A stretch of DNA of 12,250 nt from Treponema sp. (GTDB taxonomy: Bacteria; Spirochaetota; Spirochaetia; Treponematales; Treponemataceae), in assembly GCA_003455655.1 (NCBI GenBank), contig DMQP01000091.1:1-12250 (forward strand). Reading direction: 5' to 3'. The position numbers and the translations under genes are program-made. Of this stretch, positions 7,394 to 12,250 are shown piece by piece. The notes beneath the pieces are model-generated. The model was not told where the DNA came from. It saw only the letters and a program-made list of their open reading frames with translations, and ran no database searches. Numbering within the stretch: the first letter of the stretch is position 1; every line of letters starts with the position of its first letter.

Positions 7394-7422
7394 TTGACGC
7401 AAGCAGGTCTTTTCGCTATTAT
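7394..7422 (+). promoter_or_regulatory. Promoter of tRNA-Pro(GGG)
   Basis: -35 TTGACG (7394-7399), 17-base spacer, -10 TATTAT (7417-7422), each matching 5 of 6 consensus positions. The predicted start near 7429 gives a 5' leader of about eight bases, to be removed by RNase P. Only 15 bases separate its -35 from the -35 of proS on the other strand. Confidence 0.72.
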
Positions 7423-7436
7423 GGTTATACTTTTAG

Positions 7437-7513
7437 CGGGTAGTAGCGCAGTTGGTTAGCGTGCATGTCTGGGGGGCATGAGGTCCCGGATTCGAATTCC
7501 GGCTACCCGACCA
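7437..7513 (+). tRNA. tRNA-Pro, anticodon GGG
   Basis: A complete 77-base cloverleaf with encoded CCA. The acceptor stem pairs CGGGTAG (7437-7443) with CTACCCG (7503-7509). The D stem is GCGC/GCGT with one G-T pair and a GG in its loop. The anticodon stem is CATGT/GCATG around the loop CTGGGGG, giving anticodon GGG, which reads CCC and CCU. The T arm is CCGGA, TTCGAAT, TCCGG. G72, A73, G35 and G36, known as ProRS recognition elements in E. coli, are all present. G37 follows GGG, the context for TrmD m1G37. It is divergent from proS, and its CCA end is also the outer part of the terminator stem that follows. Confidence 0.98.
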
Positions 7514-7560
7514 AAAAGAAAGGGGTATCGTCAAAAGGCGATACCCCTTTCTTTTTGGTC
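7509..7560. terminator. 22-bp perfect inverted repeat, terminator of tRNA-Pro
   Basis: Arms 7509-7530 and 7539-7560 are perfectly complementary over 22 bp with an 8-base loop (TCAAAAGG). The inner part is GGGGTATCG/CGATACCCC; the outer part has an A-rich left arm and a T-rich right arm (CTTTTT), so it can act as an intrinsic terminator in either direction. The outer five base pairs use the tRNA's last acceptor base, its discriminator and its CCA (7509-7513), so tRNA and hairpin share sequence. Confidence 0.82.
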
Positions 7561-7573
7561 AACCGGAAGTCAT
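7540..7573. repeat. 34-bp direct repeat, copy 1
   Basis: This stretch covers the right arm of the tRNA terminator hairpin and the left arm of the next hairpin. It matches 7681-7714 at 32 of 34 positions (T/G and G/C differences). Confidence 0.85.
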
Positions 7574-7597
7574 GCTCTCAATGTGCATGACTTCCGG
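7563..7597. repeat. 13-bp perfect inverted repeat (second hairpin)
   Basis: CCGGAAGTCATGC (7563-7575) and GCATGACTTCCGG (7585-7597) are perfectly complementary around a 9-base loop. It begins two bases after the tRNA terminator hairpin and is not followed by a T tract, so it does not look like a terminator on its own. It may be a back-up structure, a protein site or part of a small repeated element. Confidence 0.8.
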
Positions 7598-7753
7598 CGA
7601 CACTAACAGGTTGCAGACACCTCAATTGGGGTGGGTTCCAGCGGACTATACATTGCGGATTTCTCTTGTGGTTTGATGATGATACCCCTTTCTTTTGGGT
7701 CAACCGGAACTCATTGCGGGCAGAAAAAAATAAAAAAATCTTTTAAGATACTA
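7598..7753. other. Non-coding remainder between tRNA-Pro and trpX
   Basis: The gap between the tRNA and trpX (7514-7830) has no supported gene. This part holds a small hairpin (CACCTC/GGGGTG around AATT, about 7619-7634), the second copy of the 34-bp repeat, an 8-base repeat CATTGCGG (7651-7658, 7712-7719) and an A-rich run (about 7722-7738) before the trpX promoter. A short frame from GTG 7631 to 7822 lacks a ribosome binding site and crosses the trpX promoter, so I do not call it. Confidence 0.5.
7681..7714. repeat. 34-bp direct repeat, copy 2
   Basis: A near copy of 7540-7573 (32 of 34 identical), 141 bases downstream. It has one arm from each of the two hairpins but neither partner arm nearby, so it cannot fold as copy 1 does. 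Its first 21 bases could pair with the left arm of the tRNA terminator hairpin (7509-7529) with a single mismatch. Confidence 0.85.
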
Positions 7754-7782
7754 TTGACAGTAATGTTTAAACTGTGTATATT
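7754..7782 (+). promoter_or_regulatory. Promoter of trpXYZ
   Basis: A perfect -35 TTGACA (7754-7759), 17-base spacer and -10 TATATT (7777-7782). The start near 7789 gives a leader of about 40 bases. A dyad ACAGT (7757-7761) / ACTGT (7771-7775) lies across the spacer and a second, ATCTT/AAGAT (7738-7749), sits just upstream; either could be an operator, but neither is recognised. Confidence 0.78.
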
Positions 7783-7830
7783 ATCAATGTTTCTACAAAA
7801 AGAAACAAAAATATGTATATGAGGTTCGTT

Positions 7831-8817
7831 ATGAAAAAACTTATTCCCCTGCTTATGGTAGCTTGTCTTGTTTTTGCTTCATGCGGAACAAAAAAGTCTG
7901 AATCAAAACAGGTAAAAATTGGTATTGCAAAAATTGTTCAGCACCCTGCACTTGATGCTGTTGAACAGGGCATTATTGATGTAATTAAAGAAAACGGTAT
8001 CGATGCACAGTTTGATCTTCAGAATGCAAATGGAGATGTAAACACTGCCGCTCAGATTGCATCAGAATACAAAGTAAAGAAAGTTGATGTTGCAGTTGGT
8101 ATTGCTACTCCAGTTGCAATTGCTCTTTCTACAACGCTCAAAGAAACTCCCGTTGTTTTCGGAACAGTAACCGATCCTCTTTCTGCTGGACTGGTAGACA
8201 CACTCGATCACGGAAAGAACAATGTTACCGGTATGAGCGATGCAATTCCTACAGTTGAACACATCAAGCTCTTTGCAAAAATTACTGGAATTAAAACATT
8301 GGGTTACATTTACACCAGTAATGAAGCAAACTCTGTTTCTTCTCTTGAACTGGTAAAGCAAGGTTGTGATGAAGCAGGAATCGCTTTGGTAACACAGGCA
8401 ATCACTCAGTCAAGCGAAGTTAAACAGGCTGCAGAAACAATCATTGGTCGTGTAGACGGAATCTATCTTACTACAGACAACACAGTCTTTAGTGCAATTG
8501 CTTCTTTAGTTGATGTCTTTGGTCGTGCAAAGAAACCTATCTTCAGTGGTGATGTAACCGCTGCAAAAGATGGTGGTATTTTTATGGCAAGTGGCTTTAA
8601 CTATTACAAAGCTGGCCGTGCAACAGGAGACATTGTTGTTCAGATTCTTAACGGAAAAAGCCCTGCAGAAATTCCTGTTCGCTTTATGACCGATCCTTCA
8701 GACAGCGATCTGTTGATTGACCTTGATGCAGCAAAAGCATGTGGCATTACCGTTCCCGCAGAATATGTTAACTCTGCAAACATGATATTCGAAAACGGAA
8801 AGCTGATAGAAAAATAA
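7831..8817 (+). CDS. trpX: ABC transporter substrate-binding lipoprotein, TrpX type
   Basis: 328 residues. The signal peptide MKKLIPLLMVACLVFAS ends at Cys18, giving a lipoprotein by signal peptidase II; the lipobox (VFAS before Cys) is of the relaxed spirochaete kind. The mature part is the TrpX/COG2984 periplasmic-binding fold: VKIGIAKIVQHPALD (28-42), GIATPVA (90-96), VVFGTVTDPLSAGLV (108-122) and NVTGMSD (131-137) are typical of this family, which delivers tryptophan or a related aromatic amino acid to the TrpYZ permease. Ligand choice is inferred from family only. The start ATG 7831 has GAGG (7821-7824) six bases upstream; an in-frame ATG at 7816 has none. The first gene of the cassette, it is separated from trpY by a terminator, which should make it the most abundant product. 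Confidence 0.9.
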   Translation: MKKLIPLLMVACLVFASCGTKKSESKQVKIGIAKIVQHPALDAVEQGIIDVIKENGIDAQFDLQNANGDVNTAAQIASEYKVKKVDVAVGIATPVAIALSTTLKETPVVFGTVTDPLSAGLVDTLDHGKNNVTGMSDAIPTVEHIKLFAKITGIKTLGYIYTSNEANSVSSLELVKQGCDEAGIALVTQAITQSSEVKQAAETIIGRVDGIYLTTDNTVFSAIASLVDVFGRAKKPIFSGDVTAAKDGGIFMASGFNYYKAGRATGDIVVQILNGKSPAEIPVRFMTDPSDSDLLIDLDAAKACGITVPAEYVNSANMIFENGKLIEK

Positions 8818-8837
8818 TCTAAAATACAGTATATTCG

Positions 8838-8884
8838 AAGGACAGCCTGATTAAGACTTTCTTAGTCAGGTAGTCCTTTTTTTT
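8838..8884 (+). terminator. Intrinsic terminator between trpX and trpY
   Basis: The outer stem AAGGAC/GTCCTT (8838-8843, 8873-8878) and a 10-bp inner stem (8846-8855 with 8861-8870, one G-T pair) are joined by a 2x2 internal loop and capped by ACTTT. Eight T residues follow (8877-8884). trpY begins 14 bases later with no promoter of its own visible, so this is probably a leaky terminator that lowers permease and ATPase transcription relative to trpX. Confidence 0.85.
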
Positions 8885-8898
8885 ATTTAGGGAAAAAT

Positions 8899-9792
8899 AT
8901 GGTTTGTAGCATTCTTATTGAAGGATTAATTTACGGAATCATGGTCTTAGGCGTTTTTATGTCTTACCGTGTTCTTAATTTTTGTGATATGACCGTTGAC
9001 GGTGCCTTCCCTATGGGCGGATGTATTCTCGCTGCCTGTCTTACGGTGGGAATGAATCCTGTTATTGCACTCTTTCTTGCTTTTGCAGGAGGAATTGTTG
9101 CAGGATTATGTACAACAGTTATTTACACAAAACTAAAAATTCCCGATTTGCTTGCCGGAATTCTTATGATGACCATGCTCTATTCCATCAACCTTCGTGT
9201 AATGAAAAATAAAGCAAACATTTCTTTCCTAAAAATTCAAACTCCTTTTTCATCTATAACAGATTTTTTCCAAACACATTTTCCTTCAGTTCCTTCTGAA
9301 TTAGGAATTTGTCTTTTCCTTATTTTATTTGTTCTTGCACTTAAATTTGTCATGGATGTTTTTTATCACACAGATTTAGGACTTACCATGGGAGCTCTTG
9401 GTGCTAACCAACAAATGATTATTTCGCAAGGTGTTAATCCTCAAGTGGTGCGGGGCATTGGCGTATGTGTAGGCGACGGACTTGCTGCTTTGTCAGGTGC
9501 CTTTGCTGCAATGTATAACGGTTTTGCAGATGTTGGTAGTGGAACAGGTGTTATTGTAAGTGGACTTGCTTCTCTTATGTTAGGCGAGTTTATAATTCGT
9601 TCTAACAAAATAGGCATGCAAACTTTGCGTGTGTTAATAGGTTCAATTATTTACCGTGCCATTATGTATTTTGGTAGAAGTTACGGTTTTGTTATTGGAC
9701 TTACCAGCAACGACTTAAAACTTATTACTGGTCTGCTCATCATTATCTGTCTTATTGTTTCAAAGAGAGGAAGTAAACATGCTCGAGCTTAA
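8899..9792 (+). CDS. trpY: ABC transporter permease, TrpY type
   Basis: 297 residues, an inner-membrane permease of the branched-chain amino acid/ribose permease fold (BPD_transp_2). About eight or nine hydrophobic segments are visible (roughly 4-24, 34-52, 54-77, 83-98, 134-153, 184-206, 214-234, 242-258, 272-288). A conserved cytoplasmic loop, DLGLTMGALGANQQMIISQG (159-178), is the likely contact for the ATPase. The start is ATG 8899 with AGGGA (8889-8893) five bases upstream. It follows the trpX terminator, so it is probably expressed by read-through, and its last 14 bases overlap trpZ. A single permease gene implies a homodimeric channel. Specificity for tryptophan is inferred from the cassette. 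Confidence 0.9.
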   Translation: MVCSILIEGLIYGIMVLGVFMSYRVLNFCDMTVDGAFPMGGCILAACLTVGMNPVIALFLAFAGGIVAGLCTTVIYTKLKIPDLLAGILMMTMLYSINLRVMKNKANISFLKIQTPFSSITDFFQTHFPSVPSELGICLFLILFVLALKFVMDVFYHTDLGLTMGALGANQQMIISQGVNPQVVRGIGVCVGDGLAALSGAFAAMYNGFADVGSGTGVIVSGLASLMLGEFIIRSNKIGMQTLRVLIGSIIYRAIMYFGRSYGFVIGLTSNDLKLITGLLIIICLIVSKRGSKHARA

Positions 9793-10570
9793 AGATATAG
9801 GCATTACATTTAACCCGGGAACTCCCGATCAAAATGAAGCGCTCAAAAATATAAACCTTACTGTTAACGAAGGAGACTTTATTACTGTCATAGGTTCTAA
9901 CGGTGCAGGAAAGTCAACGCTCTATAACATCATCTCTGGTAACATTGCTCCTTCTCACGGAACAATTCTTCTTAACGGTCAAGACATTACCAGCGAGCCT
10001 GAATACAAAAGAGCAAAATACATTGGACGCATTTTTCAAAATCCCCTTTTGGGAACAGCAGGAAAAATGTCTCTTCAAGATAACATGATGATTTGTAATC
10101 ACAAAGGTTGGAAAGGACTCAAAATAAGTCTTAACAAAAAAAAGCAAGCCTACTTCCGCGAAGAACTTAAAAAACTTAACATGGGCCTTGAAGAACGTCT
10201 TAATGACAATGTAGATCAGTTTTCTGGTGGACAAAGACAAGCACTTACTCTGCTTATGGCAGTTATTTCAAAACCACAGATTTTACTTTTAGATGAACAC
10301 ACTGCAGCACTCGACCCAACCAATGCAGATATTGTTATGCGTTTAACAAAAGAATTTGCAGATAAGTATCATCTTACGGTAATGATGATAACGCATAACA
10401 TGCAGCAAGCGCTCGATTACGGTAACCGTCTTTTGATGATGGATGCAGGCGAGATAATTCTTGATATTGGTGGAAGCGAAAAAGAAAATCTAACCCTTGA
10501 AGATTTAAATCAGCGCTTTAAGGCTATAAGAAAAACTTCAATAACAAATGACAAAATGATGCTTCAGTAA
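9779..10570 (+). CDS. trpZ: ABC transporter ATP-binding protein, TrpZ type
   Basis: 263 residues, the cytoplasmic ATPase that powers the TrpXY importer. It has all the nucleotide-binding motifs: Walker A GSNGAGKST (39-47), Q-loop FQNP (Gln87), ABC signature FSGGQ (148-152), Walker B ILLLDE (168-173) with the D-loop ALDP, and the switch His206 (MITHNMQQ). The start ATG 9779 has AGAGG (9766-9770) upstream and begins the conserved MLELKDIGITF; an in-frame ATG at 9755 lies deeper inside trpY and has no such site. The overlap with the end of trpY suggests translational coupling. No terminator follows its stop; the next 86 bases hold the amylase control region, so some read-through into that gene is possible. 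Confidence 0.93.
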   Translation: MLELKDIGITFNPGTPDQNEALKNINLTVNEGDFITVIGSNGAGKSTLYNIISGNIAPSHGTILLNGQDITSEPEYKRAKYIGRIFQNPLLGTAGKMSLQDNMMICNHKGWKGLKISLNKKKQAYFREELKKLNMGLEERLNDNVDQFSGGQRQALTLLMAVISKPQILLLDEHTAALDPTNADIVMRLTKEFADKYHLTVMMITHNMQQALDYGNRLLMMDAGEIILDIGGSEKENLTLEDLNQRFKAIRKTSITNDKMMLQ

Positions 10571-10585
10571 ATTGGGCAAAACTAC

Positions 10586-10614
10586 TTGACAAGTTCTATA
10601 CCGTTCGGTATATA
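10586..10614 (+). promoter_or_regulatory. Promoter of the GH13 gene, overlapped by an operator
   Basis: -35 TTGACA (10586-10591), 17-base spacer, -10 TATATA (10609-10614). The spacer and -10 box are largely covered by the first palindrome (10597-10612), and the expected start near 10621 lies between the palindromes, an arrangement expected of a repressed promoter. Confidence 0.8.
10597..10612. promoter_or_regulatory. 16-bp palindromic operator, site 1
   Basis: TATACCGTTCGGTATA: two perfect 7-bp arms around TT. It overlaps the spacer and -10 box of the GH13 promoter. The length and symmetry resemble operators of TetR-family repressors (inference). Confidence 0.8.
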
Positions 10615-10630
10615 TATAGCGAATGGTTTA
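10615..10630. promoter_or_regulatory. Possible degenerate operator between sites 1 and 2
   Basis: Read on the minus strand this gives TAAACCATTCGCTATA, which matches the 16-bp palindrome at 13 of 16 positions. Its centre lies 18 bp from site 1 and 16 bp from site 2 and covers the predicted transcription start. It may be a weaker third site or partly the result of A/T-rich composition. Confidence 0.35.
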
Positions 10631-10646
10631 TATACCGTTCGGTATA
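10631..10646. promoter_or_regulatory. 16-bp palindromic operator, site 2
   Basis: An exact second copy of TATACCGTTCGGTATA, centred 34 bp from site 1. It lies in the 5' untranslated region and its last base is the first base of the Shine-Dalgarno site AGGAG (10646-10650), so a bound repressor would block elongation. Confidence 0.8.
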
Positions 10647-10656
10647 GGAGTCTTTA

Positions 10657-12015
10657 GTGAACCAATTATTTTCAGACAAGTTTTTTTACCATATCTATCC
10701 CTTGGGGCTTTGTGCCTGTCCTTCTCGTAACGATTTTTCTTGTCCGCCTGGAACTGCTTTCCAAAAATTAGAAACAATGCTTGATCGTCTGTGCGCTTTG
10801 GGGGTAAACGCTCTCTACATAGGGCCAGTCTTTGAAAGCACCGCTCACGGTTACGACACCCTCGATTACTATCATGTTGACCGTCGCTTAGGCAATAATG
10901 AATCATTTAAACACTTTTGTTCTACTTGCCATCAGAAAGGCATTGCTCTTGTACTCGATGCAGTTTTTAATCATACCGGAAGAGATTTTTTTGCTTTTAA
11001 AAATATTCAACAATACGGTTCTTCTTCGCAGTACAAAGATTGGTACCTTAACTTAGATTTTTCGAGAGCAAGTAACTACGGTGACTGTTTTGACTACGAA
11101 GGGTGGGCTGGCTGTAAAGATTTGGTAAAACTGAATGTTGATAATCCTTCGGTGAGAGAACATTTGTTTGGAGCTGTTGATTTTTGGATAGAGGAATTTG
11201 GCATAGACGGTTTGCGCCTTGATGCTGCAGATGTTTTAAGTAAACATTTTTTAGATGCACTTTCTGCACACTGTAAAAAAACGAAAGCAGATTTTTGGCT
11301 TATGGGAGAAGTTGTACACGGAGACTATAACGATTGGCTTTGCAAGGGACGGCTTGATTCAGTAACAAATTATCAACTGTATAAAGCTTTGTGGTCTAGT
11401 CTTAACGACAAAAACTTTTTTGAACTTTCATATAATCTTGATCGAGAATTTGGGGAGCAGGGAATATATGCTCAAAGTATGCTCTACAATTTTTTAGACA
11501 ATCATGATGTAAACCGTATTGCAAGTACCGTTAAAAAACCGGAACACTTGTATTTGCTTTATGCGCTTTTGTTTTGCATACCAGGCATTCCTTCTGTCTA
11601 TTACGGAAGCGAGTGGGGCTTACAGGGCTGTCGCAGCGACCATAGCGATAGTGCTTTGCGTCCAGCTTTGCCTCCCTTTGTAAATGAAATTGCTTCTTTT
11701 GCAAAAGCTCAAGTAGATTCACAGTCTCTTGAAAAACTTATAGGCCGTTTTTCGAATATACGCAAAAACCATCCTGCACTTCAAAAAGGAAGCTATCGTT
11801 TGGTAAGCGTAACAAATACAACACTTGCCTTTAGCCGTTTTTGTGAAGAAGAAAGTCTGACTGTTTGTCTTAACTTAAGCGACAGAGCTCAAGACCTTTC
11901 TCTTGCAGGAATTGATTGCACAAATACTGTTGAAGATATTCTTGAACAAGAAAAAGTGGCAGTTAAAAACAAAACAATAACAGTTCCTTCTAACTGGCTT
12001 AGAATTATCCGCTAA
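10657..12015 (+). CDS. Cytoplasmic GH13 (alpha-amylase family) glycoside hydrolase
   Basis: 452 residues with no signal peptide, so it probably works inside the cell on imported maltodextrins or related alpha-glucans. The four GH13 regions are present: region I DAVFNH (101-106), region II GLRLDAAD (185-192, nucleophile Asp189, Arg187), region III GEVV (Glu218 as acid/base) and region IV FLDNHD (279-284, Asp284). GIPSVYYGSEWG (310-321) is typical of the barrel's end, and a short C-terminal beta domain follows (about 380-452). The exact activity (alpha-amylase, maltodextrin or cyclomaltodextrin hydrolase, or transferase) cannot be read from these motifs. Fifteen cysteines fit a reducing, cytoplasmic protein. 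The GTG start has AGGAG six bases upstream. The palindromes in its promoter predict ligand-controlled repression. It overlaps the convergent gene by 11 bases. Confidence 0.9.
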   Translation: MNQLFSDKFFYHIYPLGLCACPSRNDFSCPPGTAFQKLETMLDRLCALGVNALYIGPVFESTAHGYDTLDYYHVDRRLGNNESFKHFCSTCHQKGIALVLDAVFNHTGRDFFAFKNIQQYGSSSQYKDWYLNLDFSRASNYGDCFDYEGWAGCKDLVKLNVDNPSVREHLFGAVDFWIEEFGIDGLRLDAADVLSKHFLDALSAHCKKTKADFWLMGEVVHGDYNDWLCKGRLDSVTNYQLYKALWSSLNDKNFFELSYNLDREFGEQGIYAQSMLYNFLDNHDVNRIASTVKKPEHLYLLYALLFCIPGIPSVYYGSEWGLQGCRSDHSDSALRPALPPFVNEIASFAKAQVDSQSLEKLIGRFSNIRKNHPALQKGSYRLVSVTNTTLAFSRFCEEESLTVCLNLSDRAQDLSLAGIDCTNTVEDILEQEKVAVKNKTITVPSNWLRIIR

Positions 12016-12250
12016 CAACACCATAGGCAAAAGCATGAACTATTGCCTGCAAGTGAATATTTTTTTTACGCGTTGATTCAGAAAGAAGATCGAGACATGC
12101 ACTGTCAACAATCTGTCGGAACATTCGAGAAAAAATTATTTCTTTAGAGCGCATGTTTCCAATTTGTTCTGATGCTTTTTTGAAAAAGTTTAAGTACACT
12201 TCATCAATTGTTTGTGAAAGAGGCAAGTACTGTTGTGCTGCTTCTGAATT
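12005..12250 (-). CDS. C-terminal part of a possible TetR-type regulator (partial)
   Basis: The frame is open to the window edge and ends at TAA (12007-12005), giving the last 81 residues of a protein whose N-terminus lies outside. It appears all-helical (SQTIDEVYLNFFKKASEQ, FSRMFRQIVDSACLDLLSES, IHLQAIVHAFAYGVVSG), which resembles the ligand-binding and dimer helices at the C-terminus of TetR/AcrR proteins; this is impression, since the DNA-binding domain is not visible. A TTG at 12226 lacks a ribosome site and is not the start. Its place next to the GH13 gene, whose promoter has TetR-like palindromes, makes it a candidate for their regulator. Other helical proteins are possible. Confidence 0.5.
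   Translation of the reverse strand, partial: NSEAAQQYLPLSQTIDEVYLNFFKKASEQIGNMRSKEIIFSRMFRQIVDSACLDLLSESTRKKNIHLQAIVHAFAYGVVSG

Noticed and set aside
7627..7644. A T-box-like string (GGGTGG followed by TTCC and GCGG) upstream of trpX
   Set aside because: It differs from the T-box core by inserted bases. There is no specifier stem or following terminator with a T tract, and it lies upstream of the near-consensus trpX promoter, so it would not be on that mRNA.
7494..7714. An integration site (att) or mobile island at the tRNA-Pro 3' end
   Set aside because: No second copy of the tRNA's 3' sequence, no integrase and no cargo genes are seen. The 34-bp repeat starts after the tRNA and does not contain its 3' end.
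7631..7822. A 63-codon frame between the tRNA and trpX
   Set aside because: It begins with GTG without a ribosome site, runs through the second 34-bp repeat and the trpX promoter, and ends just before the trpX start. Its composition is that of non-coding DNA.
10597..10646. The palindromes after trpZ as an intrinsic terminator
   Set aside because: Neither palindrome is followed by a T tract and the stems have only a two-base centre. Their position on a consensus promoter fits operators better.

Overview
The window looks like a chromosomal stretch of a host-associated spirochaete, most probably Treponema. This rests on the A/T-rich, T-ending codon use, the relaxed lipobox and LFA-type signal peptides, a trpXYZ-type ABC cassette, a GerMN-domain protein in a set without sporulation genes, and several exported proteins with no recognisable family. 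The assignment is inference from remembered families; no database was searched. Most of the window is housekeeping. There is no CRISPR array, transposase, phage gene or toxin module.

Left part (1-5480): the 3' end of an unknown gene; a TrmH/SpoU-family RNA 2'-O-methyltransferase overlapping a PAP2-type phosphatase by ATGA; a convergent Rrf2-family regulator with three IscR-spaced cysteines; a divergent pair of envelope genes (a membrane-anchored GerMN protein and an exported protein of unknown function); and a convergent exported protein that follows proS on the minus strand.

Middle (5481-7830): proS (prolyl-tRNA synthetase) is transcribed away from a tRNA-Pro(GGG) gene, so enzyme and substrate tRNA start from back-to-back promoters. 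After the tRNA come a 22-bp perfect inverted repeat that includes the tRNA's own CCA end, a second 13-bp perfect hairpin, and, about 140 bp on, a 34-bp near-copy of the junction between the two hairpins. The rest of this gap has no gene.

Right part (7831-12250): a tryptophan-type uptake cassette (lipoprotein trpX, permease trpY, ATPase trpZ) with a strong terminator between trpX and trpY. It is followed by a cytoplasmic GH13 alpha-amylase-family enzyme whose promoter carries two identical 16-bp palindromes, with a degenerate third between them. The convergent gene at the window's right edge looks like the C-terminus of a TetR-type regulator and is a candidate to bind them.

The most unusual signals are regulatory. 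Three genes (the TrmH-family gene, the GerMN gene, proS) have their ATG only 7-9 bases after a good -10 box and no Shine-Dalgarno sequence, which predicts leaderless mRNAs; seven downstream or non-leaderless genes here do have Shine-Dalgarno sites. All seven promoters I recognise have a 17-bp spacer. All three convergent gene pairs abut or overlap, leaving no room for an intergenic terminator.
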